Notes: generated by a model from the letters alone, not told the origin. A stretch of 64,000 nucleotides of DNA from Corynebacterium glyciniphilum AJ 3170 (GCF_000626675.1 NZ_CP006842.1:1674001-1738000), one strand, 5' to 3'. Shown: positions 16,670 to 26,636, counted from the stretch's first letter. A program made the numbers and translations.

Positions 16670-19600
16670 TCAGCGGATCTTCGCGAGCGCCTTCTTCACC
16701 CGCGCTGCGCTGGCAGGTCGCGAGGTTCCCAGGTTCTGGGCGAACAATGACACCCGGAACTCCTCGACCAACCACTCAACGTCCTTGAACTGGGGAGACG
16801 CTGCGCGCGCGGCAGGGAGTCGCTTCCGGGTCTCGGCAATGGCCTCCGTGCACTCCCTGACCTGGTCATCAAGCGCCGCTTCACGGTCCGGGTCAGACTC
16901 CATCATTGAAAGCCGGGACTTCATCGCGGCCACATAGCGCGGCACATGGCGTAGATTCTCTACTCCGTTCTTCGCGACACGATGGGGGCCGAGATAGAAA
17001 TCCAACTGCCCCCTCATCTCGTCGATCGCCGCGCCGTCCCAGCCCTCCAGTTCCTGCGACATATCAGAGACAGCCAGGACTGCGGGGGAGATCGCCACGA
17101 AGATCTGCCGGACCAGCCCCGGTCCTTTCTCGCGTGCTGCCGTCACAGCTTCTGCGCAGCGTTCCGGGTCGCGGATCACCGGGCCGAAGCGGTTCATCAA
17201 CTCGCGGCACGCGAGGACACGGCAATCATCGACCAGAGCATCGGGACCGCCGTGAGGATAAGTATCGACCGCGACGCGCTGCCGCAGCGGCAGCCCCTTG
17301 ACCGTCTGTTTCGTGGACACCTGGCACGCGTCCACCATCATCTCGAGGACAGTCGAGAACTGTTGTCCGGCGGCCGCCTGGGGTGTCGGGAATGCCTTGA
17401 GAACAACACCGTCCCGGCTCCCCGGGGTGGCTGCAACGAGCGCAGGGTAGGCGGACGTCGTCTGACCGTCCACCACCGTTTCCACGGACTCGGGTATCGT
17501 TCCGATTCCCTCGGCTGTCCAGTTCTCCGATCGGGCGAGTATTCCGCCTCCCCCTGCAGAACTCCGCTGGTCCTTCTTCCTCTTTCCCGACTGCTGATGG
17601 GCAGCGGAATCACGGGGACTGGGGTTGGACGGGCCGTGCCCGTGCGATGAGCGCGCGGTAGCTGACGCGATCGACTGGGTGATCTCGCCGGAGAGTCTCT
17701 CCTGGAGATCACCGAGATCCTTGGACGCCGCAATGACCTTGCCGCGCCGGTCCACCGCCGCATATGTCATGCGCAGGTGTGCCGGCACCCGGTCCCAGTC
17801 GAAGTCGGCGGCGCCGATCCCGGTGCCTCCCAAAGAGCGGAGTGCGTCAGCAAGCGCCTGGTCGACCGGGCCGTCATAGGGGGCCATGCGATCCAGCGCA
17901 GCACGGGCGAACTGGGCCGCCGGGACTACAGATGTCCGTAATGGTTTCGGCAGGGTCCTGATCAGAGCGACGCAAAGCTCCTCGCGCATACCGGAGACCA
18001 ACCACTTGGTGTCGCGGTCGGTCACGCCTGCCAGCAAGGGAAGTGGAATGCGCATCGTGATCCCGTCCGCCGGGTCTCCCGGACGGAAGACGTACGTCAG
18101 GTCGAACTCCATTGACCCTTGACGCCACGTGTCGGGGAACTCACGGGCCTGGGCGGCTCCGCCATCCGAACCGATGAGGGCCTCAGGAGTCATGTCCAGC
18201 AGGTGCGGATTCTTCTGCCGGGCCTTCTTCCACCAGGAGTCGAAGTGTCGGGCCGAGACGATGTTCGCCGGAAGACGCTCATCGTAGAAGCTGTAGATTG
18301 TCTCATCGTCAACGACGATGTCCCGACGACGTGCCTTGTCCTCCAGTTGGCCGGCTTCGTCCAGGAGTTCACGGTTATGCCGGAAGAAGCGGTGGTTGGT
18401 GCGCCAGTCACCTTCGACGAGCGCATTCCGGATGAACATGTCCCGGGCGCCTTCAGGATCGGTCTTGGACAGGTTCACCCGCCGGTCGCTGATGACGGGA
18501 AGCCCGAGCATCGATGCCTTCTCGACCGCTAGGGCGGCTCCTTGCTTACTGGACCAGAACGGCTCAGCGTAGGAGTACCGCATCAGCTGTGGTGCTATTT
18601 CCTCGATCCATTCCGGCACCACAGGTGCCACGGTCCGGGCGAAGACCTGTGACGTTTCGACGAGCTCAGCGGCCATCACCCACTGGGGCGGCTTCTTCGC
18701 CAGATGCGAGGACGGATGGATCACGAAGGACGTGTTGCGGGTCCCCGTGAACTGACGGGAGTTTCCCTGTCGCATGCCGACGTTGGTGACGAGACCGGCC
18801 AGCAAAGATTTATGGATTCCGGTCTCGTCGGGGGAAACGGGTGAGCCCTGGTCCCCTCCGAGGTCGAAGGTCAGCTCGCGGAAATGACGGACATTGGGGA
18901 TCGACCACCTAAGCTCCTGGATCACGGTGAAGAGCTGTCGGACGAGGTCCATCCACTCGAGTACGCGGACATAATGGATGAATTCGTCACGACACAATCT
19001 GCGGAACTTGTTGCCCGAGAGCTCCTGGCGGCGTGCCTGCAGATAGTTCCACAACGTAAGCACGGAAATGAAGTCAGAGTTCGCGGAGAACCTCGCGTGG
19101 AGCTGGTCTGCACGGGCCTGGTGTTCCGCAGGACGTTCGCGGACGTCCTGGATACTCAACGCCGCGACTATGACGGCGATCTGCTCGAGCACCCCGTTGT
19201 CATGAGCCGAAGAGAGCATCTTCGCCAGGCGGGGGTCCGTCGGGATGCGCGCCATGTCTCGACCGGTGTCGGTCAGGGACGGGGTTGACGTCGATTTACC
19301 GGCTGTGTCGAGCGCTCCAAGCTCCTGGAGAAGTTGCACGCCGTCACGGACCGACTTGGAGTCCGGCGGCTGGAGGAACGGGAACTTCCGGATGTCGCCG
19401 AGGTCGAGTGCTGCCATCGACAGGATGACGCTGGCGAGGTGCGTACGAAGGATCTCCGGATCAGTGAATTCCGGTCGTGCTTCGAAGTTTTCCTCGGAGT
19501 ACAGACGTATCGCGATACCGTCGGATGTACGGCCGCACCGGCCGGAGCGTTGTTTCGCAGAGGCCTGGCTGATCTCCTCCACGGGCAGACGTTGGACCTT

Positions 19601-20713
19601 CGTGCGGTGTGAGTACCGCGAGATACGCGCATAACCGGTATCGATCACGTACTTGATACCAGGGACCGTGAGTGAGGTCTCAGCGATGTTCGTCGCCAGC
19701 ACGATTCGGCGACGACTACCGGGGGAGAAGACACGGTGTTGTTCCGCTGCCGACAGACGACCGAAAAGCGGAAGGACGTCCACGCCACGGAACTTCTCGT
19801 CCTGCAGTGCATCTGCTGCGTCGCGAATCTCGCGCTCACCGGAGAAGAAACAGAGGATATCTCCCGGCCCTTCGGCGATGAGCTCACGGGTGGCTTCGAG
19901 CAGACCCTCGAGCGGATCGGTCTCGACCTCACGGAATGCCGTGGTGTCCGCGCCACTCCTGTGCTCTTCCACCAGGCGGGTCAGCGGACGATAACGCACT
20001 TCCACCGGGTAGGTACGGCCAGAGACCTCGATCACCGGTGCGGGGGTGCCGTGTGCGTCGGCGAAGTGTGTGGCGAACGACTCCGGGTCGATCGTCGCCG
20101 AGGTGATGATGACTTTCAGATCGGGGCGTCGAGGGAGAAGTTCCCGCAGGTAGCCGAGGAGGAAGTCGATGTTCAGGCTGCGCTCGTGTGCTTCATCGAC
20201 AATGATCGTGTCGTAGGCTTTCAGCAGCCGGTCACGTTGGATCTCGGCCAGGAGGATGCCGTCGGTCATCAGCTTGACCGCCGTCGACCGGTGGATGTGA
20301 TCGTCGAAGCGGATCTTGTAACCGACACGGCTACCGGGCTCGCCGGCCTTCTCACCGAGTTCATCGGCGATACGGTCGGCGACGCTGCGCGCGGCGATAC
20401 GCCGGGGCTGGGTGTGGCCGATCCTCTTGTCCGCACCGCGTCCGAGTTCGAGACACATCTTCGGTATCTGTGTCGTTTTCCCGGATCCGGTTTCTCCGGC
20501 GACGATGACGACCTGGTTGTCCCTGATCGCCGTCATGATCTCGTCCCTGCGGGCCGACACGGGAAGGGATTCGGGGAACGAGAGGTTCTCGGTGAGGTTC
20601 AACCGCATGCTCCGTCGGGGAGCGTTTCCTGTTTTCGAGCCTCGCTGGCGCCCCCGACCCCTCTTGCGGCCCTTCGGCCTGCTGCCACCTGGATTGTCTT
20701 CGTCGGAAACCAC
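16670..20713 (-). CDS. hrpA: ATP-dependent RNA helicase HrpA
   Basis: DEAH-box 3'-5' RNA helicase, 1347 aa, the largest gene in the window and full length for the family. After a basic N-terminus (KGRKRGRGRQRGSK) come motif I GETGSGKT (residues 73-80), DEAH in IIVDEAHERS, SAT in IITSATIDPES and the motif VI region QRSGRCGRTSDG, then HA2, OB-fold and the long DUF3418 region that distinguishes HrpA. In E. coli HrpA acts on mRNA processing and stalled or collided ribosomes. GTG start, without a clear Shine-Dalgarno sequence. Confidence 0.94.
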   Translation of the reverse strand: MVSDEDNPGGSRPKGRKRGRGRQRGSKTGNAPRRSMRLNLTENLSFPESLPVSARRDEIMTAIRDNQVVIVAGETGSGKTTQIPKMCLELGRGADKRIGHTQPRRIAARSVADRIADELGEKAGEPGSRVGYKIRFDDHIHRSTAVKLMTDGILLAEIQRDRLLKAYDTIIVDEAHERSLNIDFLLGYLRELLPRRPDLKVIITSATIDPESFATHFADAHGTPAPVIEVSGRTYPVEVRYRPLTRLVEEHRSGADTTAFREVETDPLEGLLEATRELIAEGPGDILCFFSGEREIRDAADALQDEKFRGVDVLPLFGRLSAAEQHRVFSPGSRRRIVLATNIAETSLTVPGIKYVIDTGYARISRYSHRTKVQRLPVEEISQASAKQRSGRCGRTSDGIAIRLYSEENFEARPEFTDPEILRTHLASVILSMAALDLGDIRKFPFLQPPDSKSVRDGVQLLQELGALDTAGKSTSTPSLTDTGRDMARIPTDPRLAKMLSSAHDNGVLEQIAVIVAALSIQDVRERPAEHQARADQLHARFSANSDFISVLTLWNYLQARRQELSGNKFRRLCRDEFIHYVRVLEWMDLVRQLFTVIQELRWSIPNVRHFRELTFDLGGDQGSPVSPDETGIHKSLLAGLVTNVGMRQGNSRQFTGTRNTSFVIHPSSHLAKKPPQWVMAAELVETSQVFARTVAPVVPEWIEEIAPQLMRYSYAEPFWSSKQGAALAVEKASMLGLPVISDRRVNLSKTDPEGARDMFIRNALVEGDWRTNHRFFRHNRELLDEAGQLEDKARRRDIVVDDETIYSFYDERLPANIVSARHFDSWWKKARQKNPHLLDMTPEALIGSDGGAAQAREFPDTWRQGSMEFDLTYVFRPGDPADGITMRIPLPLLAGVTDRDTKWLVSGMREELCVALIRTLPKPLRTSVVPAAQFARAALDRMAPYDGPVDQALADALRSLGGTGIGAADFDWDRVPAHLRMTYAAVDRRGKVIAASKDLGDLQERLSGEITQSIASATARSSHGHGPSNPSPRDSAAHQQSGKRKKDQRSSAGGGGILARSENWTAEGIGTIPESVETVVDGQTTSAYPALVAATPGSRDGVVLKAFPTPQAAAGQQFSTVLEMMVDACQVSTKQTVKGLPLRQRVAVDTYPHGGPDALVDDCRVLACRELMNRFGPVIRDPERCAEAVTAAREKGPGLVRQIFVAISPAVLAVSDMSQELEGWDGAAIDEMRGQLDFYLGPHRVAKNGVENLRHVPRYVAAMKSRLSMMESDPDREAALDDQVRECTEAIAETRKRLPAARAASPQFKDVEWLVEEFRVSLFAQNLGTSRPASAARVKKALAKIR

Positions 20714-20738
20714 CCGACGATTCTACCACTGGAGCTGG

Positions 20739-20769
20739 AAAAACCCGCCGCACACCAGTGTGCGACGGG
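20739..20769 (-). terminator. Rho-independent terminator of ahpC-ahpD
   Basis: On the minus strand an 11-bp stem (CCCGTCGCACA / TGTGCGGCGGG, one G-T wobble) with loop CTGG is followed by five T. It lies 15 bp after the ahpD stop. Confidence 0.8.
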
Positions 20770-20783
20770 CAGACAGCGACGCT

Positions 20784-21308
20784 CTAGCGTGCGTCCTCGA
20801 TGTCGATTGTCTGGGCGACGCCCTGGACAACGGCAGCGATCTTGACGGCTTCGAAGACCTGCTCCTTGGTCAGGCCTTCATCGCGCACGGTTTTCTCGTG
20901 GGCGATGGTGCAGTGGTCGCAACCGTTGATGGTCGACACGGCCAGCGAGAAGAGTTCGAAGTCGACCTTCTCGATTCCCGGCTTGCTGATGACGTTCATC
21001 CGCAGTCCCATACGGACCTGCGCGTAGTCGTCCCCGAGCCAGCCGCGGGCTCGGTAGGCGACGTTGTTCATCGCCATGATCGACGCTGCAGCGAGTGCAG
21101 CTTCGTAGGCCTCGTCGGACAGGTGTGACTTGGCCTCGTCGGAGATCTCTGACAGAACCTGGTCGTTGCGGGATGCCGCCGCGGAGGCGACGAAGGTACC
21201 CCACAACTGCTGCTCGGTCAGCTCCGTGGAGCGTGCGAGGCTGCTGAGGTTGAGCTTCAGGTCCTTGGCGTACTCGGGCAGACCGGACTTCAGGTTGTCG
21301 ATCGACAT
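20784..21308 (-). CDS. ahpD: Alkylhydroperoxidase AhpD
   Basis: Thiol reductase that regenerates AhpC in actinobacteria, using lipoamide/dihydrolipoamide components in M. tuberculosis. 174 aa. The catalytic set known from M. tuberculosis is present at the same positions: Glu118, Cys130, Cys133 and His137 in [10 protein letters not shown]. The ATG follows the ahpC stop by one base, with AGGAGG in the ahpC 3' end, so the genes are co-translated. No AhpF-type reductase is adjacent, consistent with the AhpD-based system. Confidence 0.96.
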   Translation of the reverse strand: MSIDNLKSGLPEYAKDLKLNLSSLARSTELTEQQLWGTFVASAAASRNDQVLSEISDEAKSHLSDEAYEAALAAASIMAMNNVAYRARGWLGDDYAQVRMGLRMNVISKPGIEKVDFELFSLAVSTINGCDHCTIAHEKTVRDEGLTKEQVFEAVKIAAVVQGVAQTIDIEDAR

Positions 21309-21309
21309 A

Positions 21310-21906
21310 TTACTTCAGCGCCTCCTGGACGACGTCCATCTTGTTGATGTTCTTGGTCGGGTCGTTGGCCTGCCAGTTGCAGGCACAGACCTCTTCGGAC
21401 TGCAGTGCATCGAGGACACGCAGGACCTCGTCGACATTGCGGCCGACAGCATCCGGGGTCACCGAGACGAACTGGATGACGTTGTCGGGGTCGACGATGT
21501 AGGTGGCACGGTCCGCGACGCCGTCGGCGTTCTCGACACCCAAGGCGCGGATGAGGTCGTGACGCACATCAGCGAACATGGGGAACGGGACACCCTTGAG
21601 CTCGGGGTGGGTTGCACGCCAGTTGAAGTGAGCGAACTCGTTGTCGGTGGACCCGCCGAGGATCTGCGTGTCGCGATCCTGGAACTCGTCATCCAGTTTG
21701 CCGAAGGCCGCGATCTCGGTGGGGCAGACGAAGGTGAAGTCCTTCGGGTAGAAGAAGACGACCTTCCACTTGCCCTGGTACTTGTCGAGGCTCACGTTTT
21801 CGAAGTAGTCGTCCGGCTGCTGGGCGTTCGCCTCATGCAGGTCGCCGCCCTTGAGCGCGGTGAGATTGAACTCGGGGAACTGGTCACCGACGGTGAGTAT
21901 GGACAT
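21310..21906 (-). CDS. ahpC: Alkyl hydroperoxide reductase AhpC
   Basis: Peroxiredoxin reducing organic peroxides, H2O2 and peroxynitrite. 198 aa. The peroxidatic cysteine is Cys61 in FTFVCPTE; the C-terminal VCACNW has the resolving cysteines in the two-Cys arrangement of mycobacterial AhpC, recycled by AhpD. First gene of the ahpC-ahpD operon, divergent from oxyR. A clear promoter (TTGCAC-N17-CATAAT) and an OxyR-like dyad lie upstream, so peroxide induction through OxyR is likely. Confidence 0.97.
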   Translation of the reverse strand: MSILTVGDQFPEFNLTALKGGDLHEANAQQPDDYFENVSLDKYQGKWKVVFFYPKDFTFVCPTEIAAFGKLDDEFQDRDTQILGGSTDNEFAHFNWRATHPELKGVPFPMFADVRHDLIRALGVENADGVADRATYIVDPDNVIQFVSVTPDAVGRNVDEVLRVLDALQSEEVCACNWQANDPTKNINKMDVVQEALK

Positions 21907-21965
21907 GGGTCATGCCTCCTGGGGTCGTGAAATTCGGACGCTCGTTGTTGTCTTGAGCACGGTCG

Positions 21966-21994
21966 ATTATGCCATGAATCCAGAACTTGTGCAA
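21966..21994 (-). promoter_or_regulatory. ahpC promoter (-35 TTGCAC, 17 bp, -10 CATAAT)
   Basis: Minus strand: TTGCAC at 21994-21989 and CATAAT at 21971-21966, spacer 17 bp. Predicted start near 21959, about 53 nt before ATG 21906. Confidence 0.7.
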
Positions 21995-22023
21995 AGGTAT
22001 AACTGATTGATGCGGAGGGATCA

Positions 22024-22065
22024 ATAGCGAACGCCTATCGAGATTCGTGGATAGGTTTACCTTTC
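22024..22065. promoter_or_regulatory. OxyR-type binding region (ATAG-N7-CTAT dyad plus second ATAG)
   Basis: ATAG (22024-22027), 7 bp, CTAT (22035-22038) is a perfect OxyR/LysR half-operator about 70 bp upstream of the predicted ahpC start. A second ATAG at 22051-22054 begins a degenerate half (ATAG-N7-TTTC). The two ATAG copies are 27 bp apart instead of the 22 bp in E. coli OxyR sites. Confidence 0.6.
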
Positions 22066-22088
22066 GCAGATAATGTAAAGTCATAGGC

Positions 22089-23075
22089 ATGGTCAATAAG
22101 GATTACCGGCCGACGATCGCGCAACTCAGGACCTTCGCCACCGTTGCCGAACACGGACATTTCGGCGCCGCAGCCCAGCAGCTGGGGATCTCCCAGCCCT
22201 CGTTGTCGCAGGGCCTGGCCGCCCTGGAGAACGGTCTGGGGGTCCAGCTGATTGAGAGGTCCACCCGGAAGGTCATCGTCACCGACGTCGGACGGGATCT
22301 GCTGCCGTATGCGCAGGCAACCCTCGATAGTCTTGACACGTTCATCAGCCATGCGCGGGGAGCTCACGGTGGGCTCGCCGGTTCCATGGCGCTGGGGATC
22401 ATTCCCACCATTGCTCCCTTCATCCTGCCGGCGCTCCTCCAGTCGCTCCCGTCGGTGGCGCCGGAACTCGAGCCGAAGATCGTCGAGGAAAAGACGAGTA
22501 GCCTGGTCGATTCTCTTCGCCAGGGCGGGCTGGATGCTGTAGTTGTCGCATCTCCTGTAGCAGGCGCCGGCATCGAACAGATTGAGCTCTACCGCGAAGA
22601 GTTTGTCCTTGTGCTTCCGGAAAACCACCGCCTTGCAGGCCGACGTGACCTGGCCCTTGATGAGCTGGACGCCCTCGATCTGCTGTTGCTGGATGACGGG
22701 CACTGTCTCCGCGACCAGGTGCTGGACTTGTGCCGCTCAGCGTCGCTCACCGTCGATCCAGCCAGGGCCGTCACCAGGGCGGCGAGCCTGTCGACCGTGG
22801 TTCAGTGTGTCATCGGAGGTCTGGGCTGCACACTGGTACCGATCAGTGCGGTTGCAGCCGAGTGCGATCGCCCCGGTGTCGCTTTGGCGACCTTCGACGG
22901 TGGTGCCGCGACAGCGGGAAGGACAGTTAACCTGAGCTACCGTTCCAGCTCCAACCGGGACGATGCCTTCAGAACCATCGGAAGTATCGTGACCGACGCG
23001 TTCGGATCGGGTATGGGAGCAAATCAGAGCGTTCTGGAGACCCGTCTCAGCCCTGGACCACCCGGAGCTCACTGA
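22089..23075 (+). CDS. oxyR: Hydrogen peroxide-sensing LysR-type regulator OxyR
   Basis: 328 aa LysR-family regulator. N-terminal HTH (about residues 10-65) with AEHGHFGAAAQQLGISQPSLSQGLAALE. The redox cysteines Cys206 and Cys215 lie in DGHCLRDQVLDLC, the OxyR signature. Divergent from ahpC, the usual target. A TAATGT hexamer at 22071-22076 would give a leader of about 6 nt. The coding 3' end overlaps the convergent helicase gene by 29 bp. In C. glutamicum OxyR mainly represses its regulon; the mode here cannot be seen from sequence. Confidence 0.95.
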   Translation: MVNKDYRPTIAQLRTFATVAEHGHFGAAAQQLGISQPSLSQGLAALENGLGVQLIERSTRKVIVTDVGRDLLPYAQATLDSLDTFISHARGAHGGLAGSMALGIIPTIAPFILPALLQSLPSVAPELEPKIVEEKTSSLVDSLRQGGLDAVVVASPVAGAGIEQIELYREEFVLVLPENHRLAGRRDLALDELDALDLLLLDDGHCLRDQVLDLCRSASLTVDPARAVTRAASLSTVVQCVIGGLGCTLVPISAVAAECDRPGVALATFDGGAATAGRTVNLSYRSSSNRDDAFRTIGSIVTDAFGSGMGANQSVLETRLSPGPPGAH

Positions 23076-25602
23076 GTCGGACCTCTCCGGCCTCGTCCGA
23101 GCCGTCCAGGTCTACGACGCCTTCAAACGCCCAACCGTGGTCGCCATCGGGGTCGTCGAGGATCTGTCGAACTCTCCATTGTTGTGGTTCTTCAGTGATG
23201 ATGACCATGTCAGGAGAACGTGCCCCGGCGTCGACCCCGATATCGGCGTATTCGTCGAAGTAGGCATCCATCGCTCCAGGCCAGTCCGGGGGATCGGCGA
23301 GGTAGTCGTCCATTGCCGCCAGCTCCTTCTCCTTCTCAAAGGCGAACAGCTCCACATGCCGGAAGAAATAATTCTTCACCATACGACGTAGGGCCCGGGG
23401 GTTCGAGCTGAGTTTGGTCGGATCGTCGACGCCGAAGGCGTGCTCCGCCACCTGTTCTTCGGTGACCGGCTTGTCCGGGTCCGCCATCGCAGACCACTCG
23501 TCAACCAACGATGAGTCAACCTGGCGGATGAGTTCGCCGAGCCAGACGATGATGTCCTCGAGCTCATCGCTGCGATGCTCCGGCGGAACGGTGTGCGAGA
23601 GAGTCCGCCAGGCATCCGTGAGGTACCGCAGCACCACACCTTCTGACCGTGCCAACGAGTAGGTGGCGACCAGGTCGGAGAATGTCATGGCTTTCTCAAT
23701 CATGTCCCGGACCACCGATTTCGGTGCCAGATCGAACTCTGCCGCCCAGGGATTGGACTCGCAGAAGATGTCGTAGGCCTGTTCGAGCTCTTCTTCCAGT
23801 GGTTTCGGCCAGGTAATGTCTTCGACGATGGCCATTCGTTCGGTGTAGTCGACCCCTTCGGCCTTCAACGCCGCAATTTCCTGTCCACGTCGCTCTCGCT
23901 GCTGCGCGGTCAGCACCTGATTCGGATTATCAAGGATGGCCTCGACGGTGCTGATTACGTCGAGCGTATAGGTGTCGGATTCCGGGTCGAGGAGATCGAA
24001 AGCGGCGAGAGCGAAAGGCGACAGGGGCTGGTTGAGGGCAAAATCCCGCTGGAGTTCCCGGGTCAGCCGTGCGTCCTTCCCAGACGGGGTATCAGCCTCG
24101 AACTCTTCGACGATCTCGGTACGCAGCAGCCCGCGGTACAGGTCAATGGTTGTCAGAATGTCCCGGTTCTGTTTGGTACGGGTGTCGTGATTGTCCCGTA
24201 GGAGCCCCTTCAATGCAGTGTAGGTCCATTCGTCTCGCGCGACGACGTTAATCAACATCGAATGTGACATCTGGAACTGGCTGACGAGTTCTTCGGGCTC
24301 CGCCGTGGTGAGCCTGTCGAACGTCGACTTCGTCCACGTAGCCCGTCCTTCCGGAGCTGACTTTTTCCGGAGTTTCTTCAGCTTCTTCGGATCCGATCCG
24401 GCACGCTCACGGAGACGGTAGTTCTCGATCTCGTGTTCCGGTGCTTCCACCACCACGGTGCCTTCAGTGTCATAGCCGGCGCGCCCCGCGCGTCCTGCTA
24501 TCTGGTGGAATTCGCGGGATTTGAGGATTCGGTGTTTGATTCCGTCATACTTGGCCAACCCGGTCATCAACACCGTGCGGATCGGTACATTGATGCCCAC
24601 GCCGAGAGTGTCAGTTCCGGATATTACGCTGAGCAGCCCCTGCTGGGCGAGCTTCTCGACCAGTCTCCGGTACTTCGGCAGCATCCCTGCATGATGGATG
24701 CCGATCCCTTTGCGCAGAAGTCCGGACAGTGTCTTGCCGAAGGCGGAGGTAAAGCGGAAGTTACCGATGGCAGAGGCGATCTCTGCTTTCCGCTCTTTGT
24801 CGACGAAAGTCATGCTGGTCAGCGCTTGTGCGCGTTCAACAGCGTCACGCTGGGAGAAATGGACGATATACACCGGCGCTTTTCCCGCGTCGACAAGTTC
24901 CTGCAGTGTTTCGTGAACCGGTGAGTAGACGAAGTCGAAGTCCAGCGGCACCGGGCGGACGGTTCCGGTTACCGGTGTTGTCGCGCGACCCGTGCGGCGA
25001 GTGAGGTCTTCTTCCAACCACGCCGTGTCGCCCAGAGTCGCGCTCATGAGGAGAAACTGCGCCCGAGGAAGGCTCAGAAGCGGCACCTGCCAGGCCCATC
25101 CCCGATCCGGCTCCGAATAGTAGTGGAACTCATCCATCACCACCTGGTCGATATCCGCTGCAGCGCCGTCGCGGAGCGCGATGTTGGCGACCACCTCTGC
25201 TGTCGCACAGATGACGGGAGCGTTACCGTTGACTGTGGCGTCACCGGTCATCATGCCGACATGCGCGGGTCCGAAGATCTCGCAGAGAGAAAAAAACTTC
25301 TCGCTGACCAAGGCCTTGATCGGTGCAGTGTAGAACGTACGTTGGCCGTGTGCCAGAGCAATGAAGTGCGCTGCAGTGGCCACCAACGACTTGCCGGACC
25401 CGGTCGGGGTCGCCAGGATCACGTTGTCGCCGGAGGCAAGAGCTACCGACGCCTCCTCCTGGGCGGGATACAGAGAGAGCCCGCGGTCGCGGGCCCACGC
25501 CAGAAAGGACTCGAGCACCGCGTCGTCGACCAGACTCTCCGGTACTTCATCGAGGTCGGGCAGGAGCGCGGAGAGCGTGGAGTCAGTTGCGGGTGTCGTC
25601 AC
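23047..25602 (-). CDS. DEAD/DEAH-box helicase with DUF3516 domain
   Basis: 851 aa superfamily 2 helicase of the Ski2-like type found in actinobacteria. Motif I ATPTGSGKS (about residues 64-72), motif II DEFH in VVMDEFHYYS, motif III LLMSATLGDT and the motif VI region QIAGRAGRAGYDTEG are intact. The C-terminal half matches the actinobacterial DUF3516 region, with a long conserved helical domain. Substrate is unknown; RNA is likely by family. GTG start; the upstream PAC2 gene ends 8 bp away, so the two probably share a transcript. Confidence 0.88.
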   Translation of the reverse strand: MTTPATDSTLSALLPDLDEVPESLVDDAVLESFLAWARDRGLSLYPAQEEASVALASGDNVILATPTGSGKSLVATAAHFIALAHGQRTFYTAPIKALVSEKFFSLCEIFGPAHVGMMTGDATVNGNAPVICATAEVVANIALRDGAAADIDQVVMDEFHYYSEPDRGWAWQVPLLSLPRAQFLLMSATLGDTAWLEEDLTRRTGRATTPVTGTVRPVPLDFDFVYSPVHETLQELVDAGKAPVYIVHFSQRDAVERAQALTSMTFVDKERKAEIASAIGNFRFTSAFGKTLSGLLRKGIGIHHAGMLPKYRRLVEKLAQQGLLSVISGTDTLGVGINVPIRTVLMTGLAKYDGIKHRILKSREFHQIAGRAGRAGYDTEGTVVVEAPEHEIENYRLRERAGSDPKKLKKLRKKSAPEGRATWTKSTFDRLTTAEPEELVSQFQMSHSMLINVVARDEWTYTALKGLLRDNHDTRTKQNRDILTTIDLYRGLLRTEIVEEFEADTPSGKDARLTRELQRDFALNQPLSPFALAAFDLLDPESDTYTLDVISTVEAILDNPNQVLTAQQRERRGQEIAALKAEGVDYTERMAIVEDITWPKPLEEELEQAYDIFCESNPWAAEFDLAPKSVVRDMIEKAMTFSDLVATYSLARSEGVVLRYLTDAWRTLSHTVPPEHRSDELEDIIVWLGELIRQVDSSLVDEWSAMADPDKPVTEEQVAEHAFGVDDPTKLSSNPRALRRMVKNYFFRHVELFAFEKEKELAAMDDYLADPPDWPGAMDAYFDEYADIGVDAGARSPDMVIITEEPQQWRVRQILDDPDGDHGWAFEGVVDLDGSDEAGEVRLSELRVVQG

Positions 25603-25610
25603 CTGTGTTG

Positions 25611-26636
25611 TTACCTGTCGCGGTTGTCGGGGTCTTCGTCTGTAGGGTGCTGGCCGTCTTCGGTATCGCTCTCAGAACCATTGCCGTCGACCTCGTTGTC
25701 GATGTCCTCGGGCGAGTCGACGGCGCTGGCAAGGAAACGCTCGACTTCGGCGCTGATCTCCTCACCCGACGGTACCTCTTGACCGGGAGCAAGGAGTGCA
25801 TTGTCCTTCCGCTTGCGTTGGCGGGACTGGTCTTCATCGTACTGCCGCTCGAGAGCACCGACGACCGAGGCGATCTCCGCCGAGTCATCGACCTGGTCCG
25901 CCAGCTGTTGGCGAACCTTGTCCATGTCAGCTTCCAGGGCACGCAAGGGCAGGTTGAGATCGGCGACGGACTCGAGAGTGTGAAGTAGGCCGTAGGCGGC
26001 TTCCGGGTAGTCGGATGCCGCAATGTAGTGGGGTACGTGGGCGGTTAGCCCCAGAGTGGAGAGACCCCCGCGCGACAACAACAGTTCGACGTCCAGCATC
26101 GCGGCGCCTGGAATGATCATCCGTGATTCCCAGGTGCGCAGATCCCGGGTCAGGGAGGAGTCCGACCCATGCGCCGTAACGATCAGCGGCCGAGTGTGAG
26201 GCACGGTCATCGGTGCGGCGTAGAACGTAACGACGCGGTCGACTCCGGAGCGTGAAGCGAGTTCGGCGACAGCCCTGCTGAAAGCCTCCCATCGCAGATC
26301 CGGTTCAGGTCCGGCGAGCAGCATGAACGGCTGGCCGTCTGAATCCTCCATGCGGTACAGGGTCAGTGCCAGGTTTTCCCGGTCCACGACCCGTCCGCGG
26401 TCGAGAGTGACACCGGGACGACGTGACCTGTAGTCGATCAGCTCGTCGACATTGAAAGTGGCGACCGCTGAGTGGTCGAGTGCCTGAAGGAGGTGCTGGC
26501 TTGCCTGACGCACTCCTTGGCCGGCGTCGGCGTACCCCTGGAGAGCGATGACCATTGACAGACCTTCTTCACCGTCGGCGGACTGAGCCGAGGGGCCGGG
26601 GTATTCAAGTTCGTACATACGATTGCTGTCGGACAT
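25611..26636 (-). CDS. PAC2 family protein
   Basis: 341 aa. The N-terminal 250 residues form a PAC2 domain (proteasome assembly chaperone 2-like), with MVIALQGYADAGQGVRQAS, MLLAGPEPDLRW, VTFYAAPMTVPHTRP and PHYIAASDYPEAAYGLL. The last about 70 residues are acidic and disordered (PEDIDNEVDGNGSESDTEDG). Corynebacteria lack the 20S proteasome, so a proteasome role is doubtful, and the function remains unknown. Upstream of the DUF3516 helicase and divergent from the DUF4192 gene. Confidence 0.85.
   Translation of the reverse strand: MSDSNRMYELEYPGPSAQSADGEEGLSMVIALQGYADAGQGVRQASQHLLQALDHSAVATFNVDELIDYRSRRPGVTLDRGRVVDRENLALTLYRMEDSDGQPFMLLAGPEPDLRWEAFSRAVAELASRSGVDRVVTFYAAPMTVPHTRPLIVTAHGSDSSLTRDLRTWESRMIIPGAAMLDVELLLSRGGLSTLGLTAHVPHYIAASDYPEAAYGLLHTLESVADLNLPLRALEADMDKVRQQLADQVDDSAEIASVVGALERQYDEDQSRQRKRKDNALLAPGQEVPSGEEISAEVERFLASAVDSPEDIDNEVDGNGSESDTEDGQHPTDEDPDNRDR

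Noticed and set aside
22050..22066. DtxR-box-like sequence around AGGTTTACCT
   Set aside because: The core is too short compared with the 19-bp DtxR operator and coincides with the second ATAG of the OxyR-like region.
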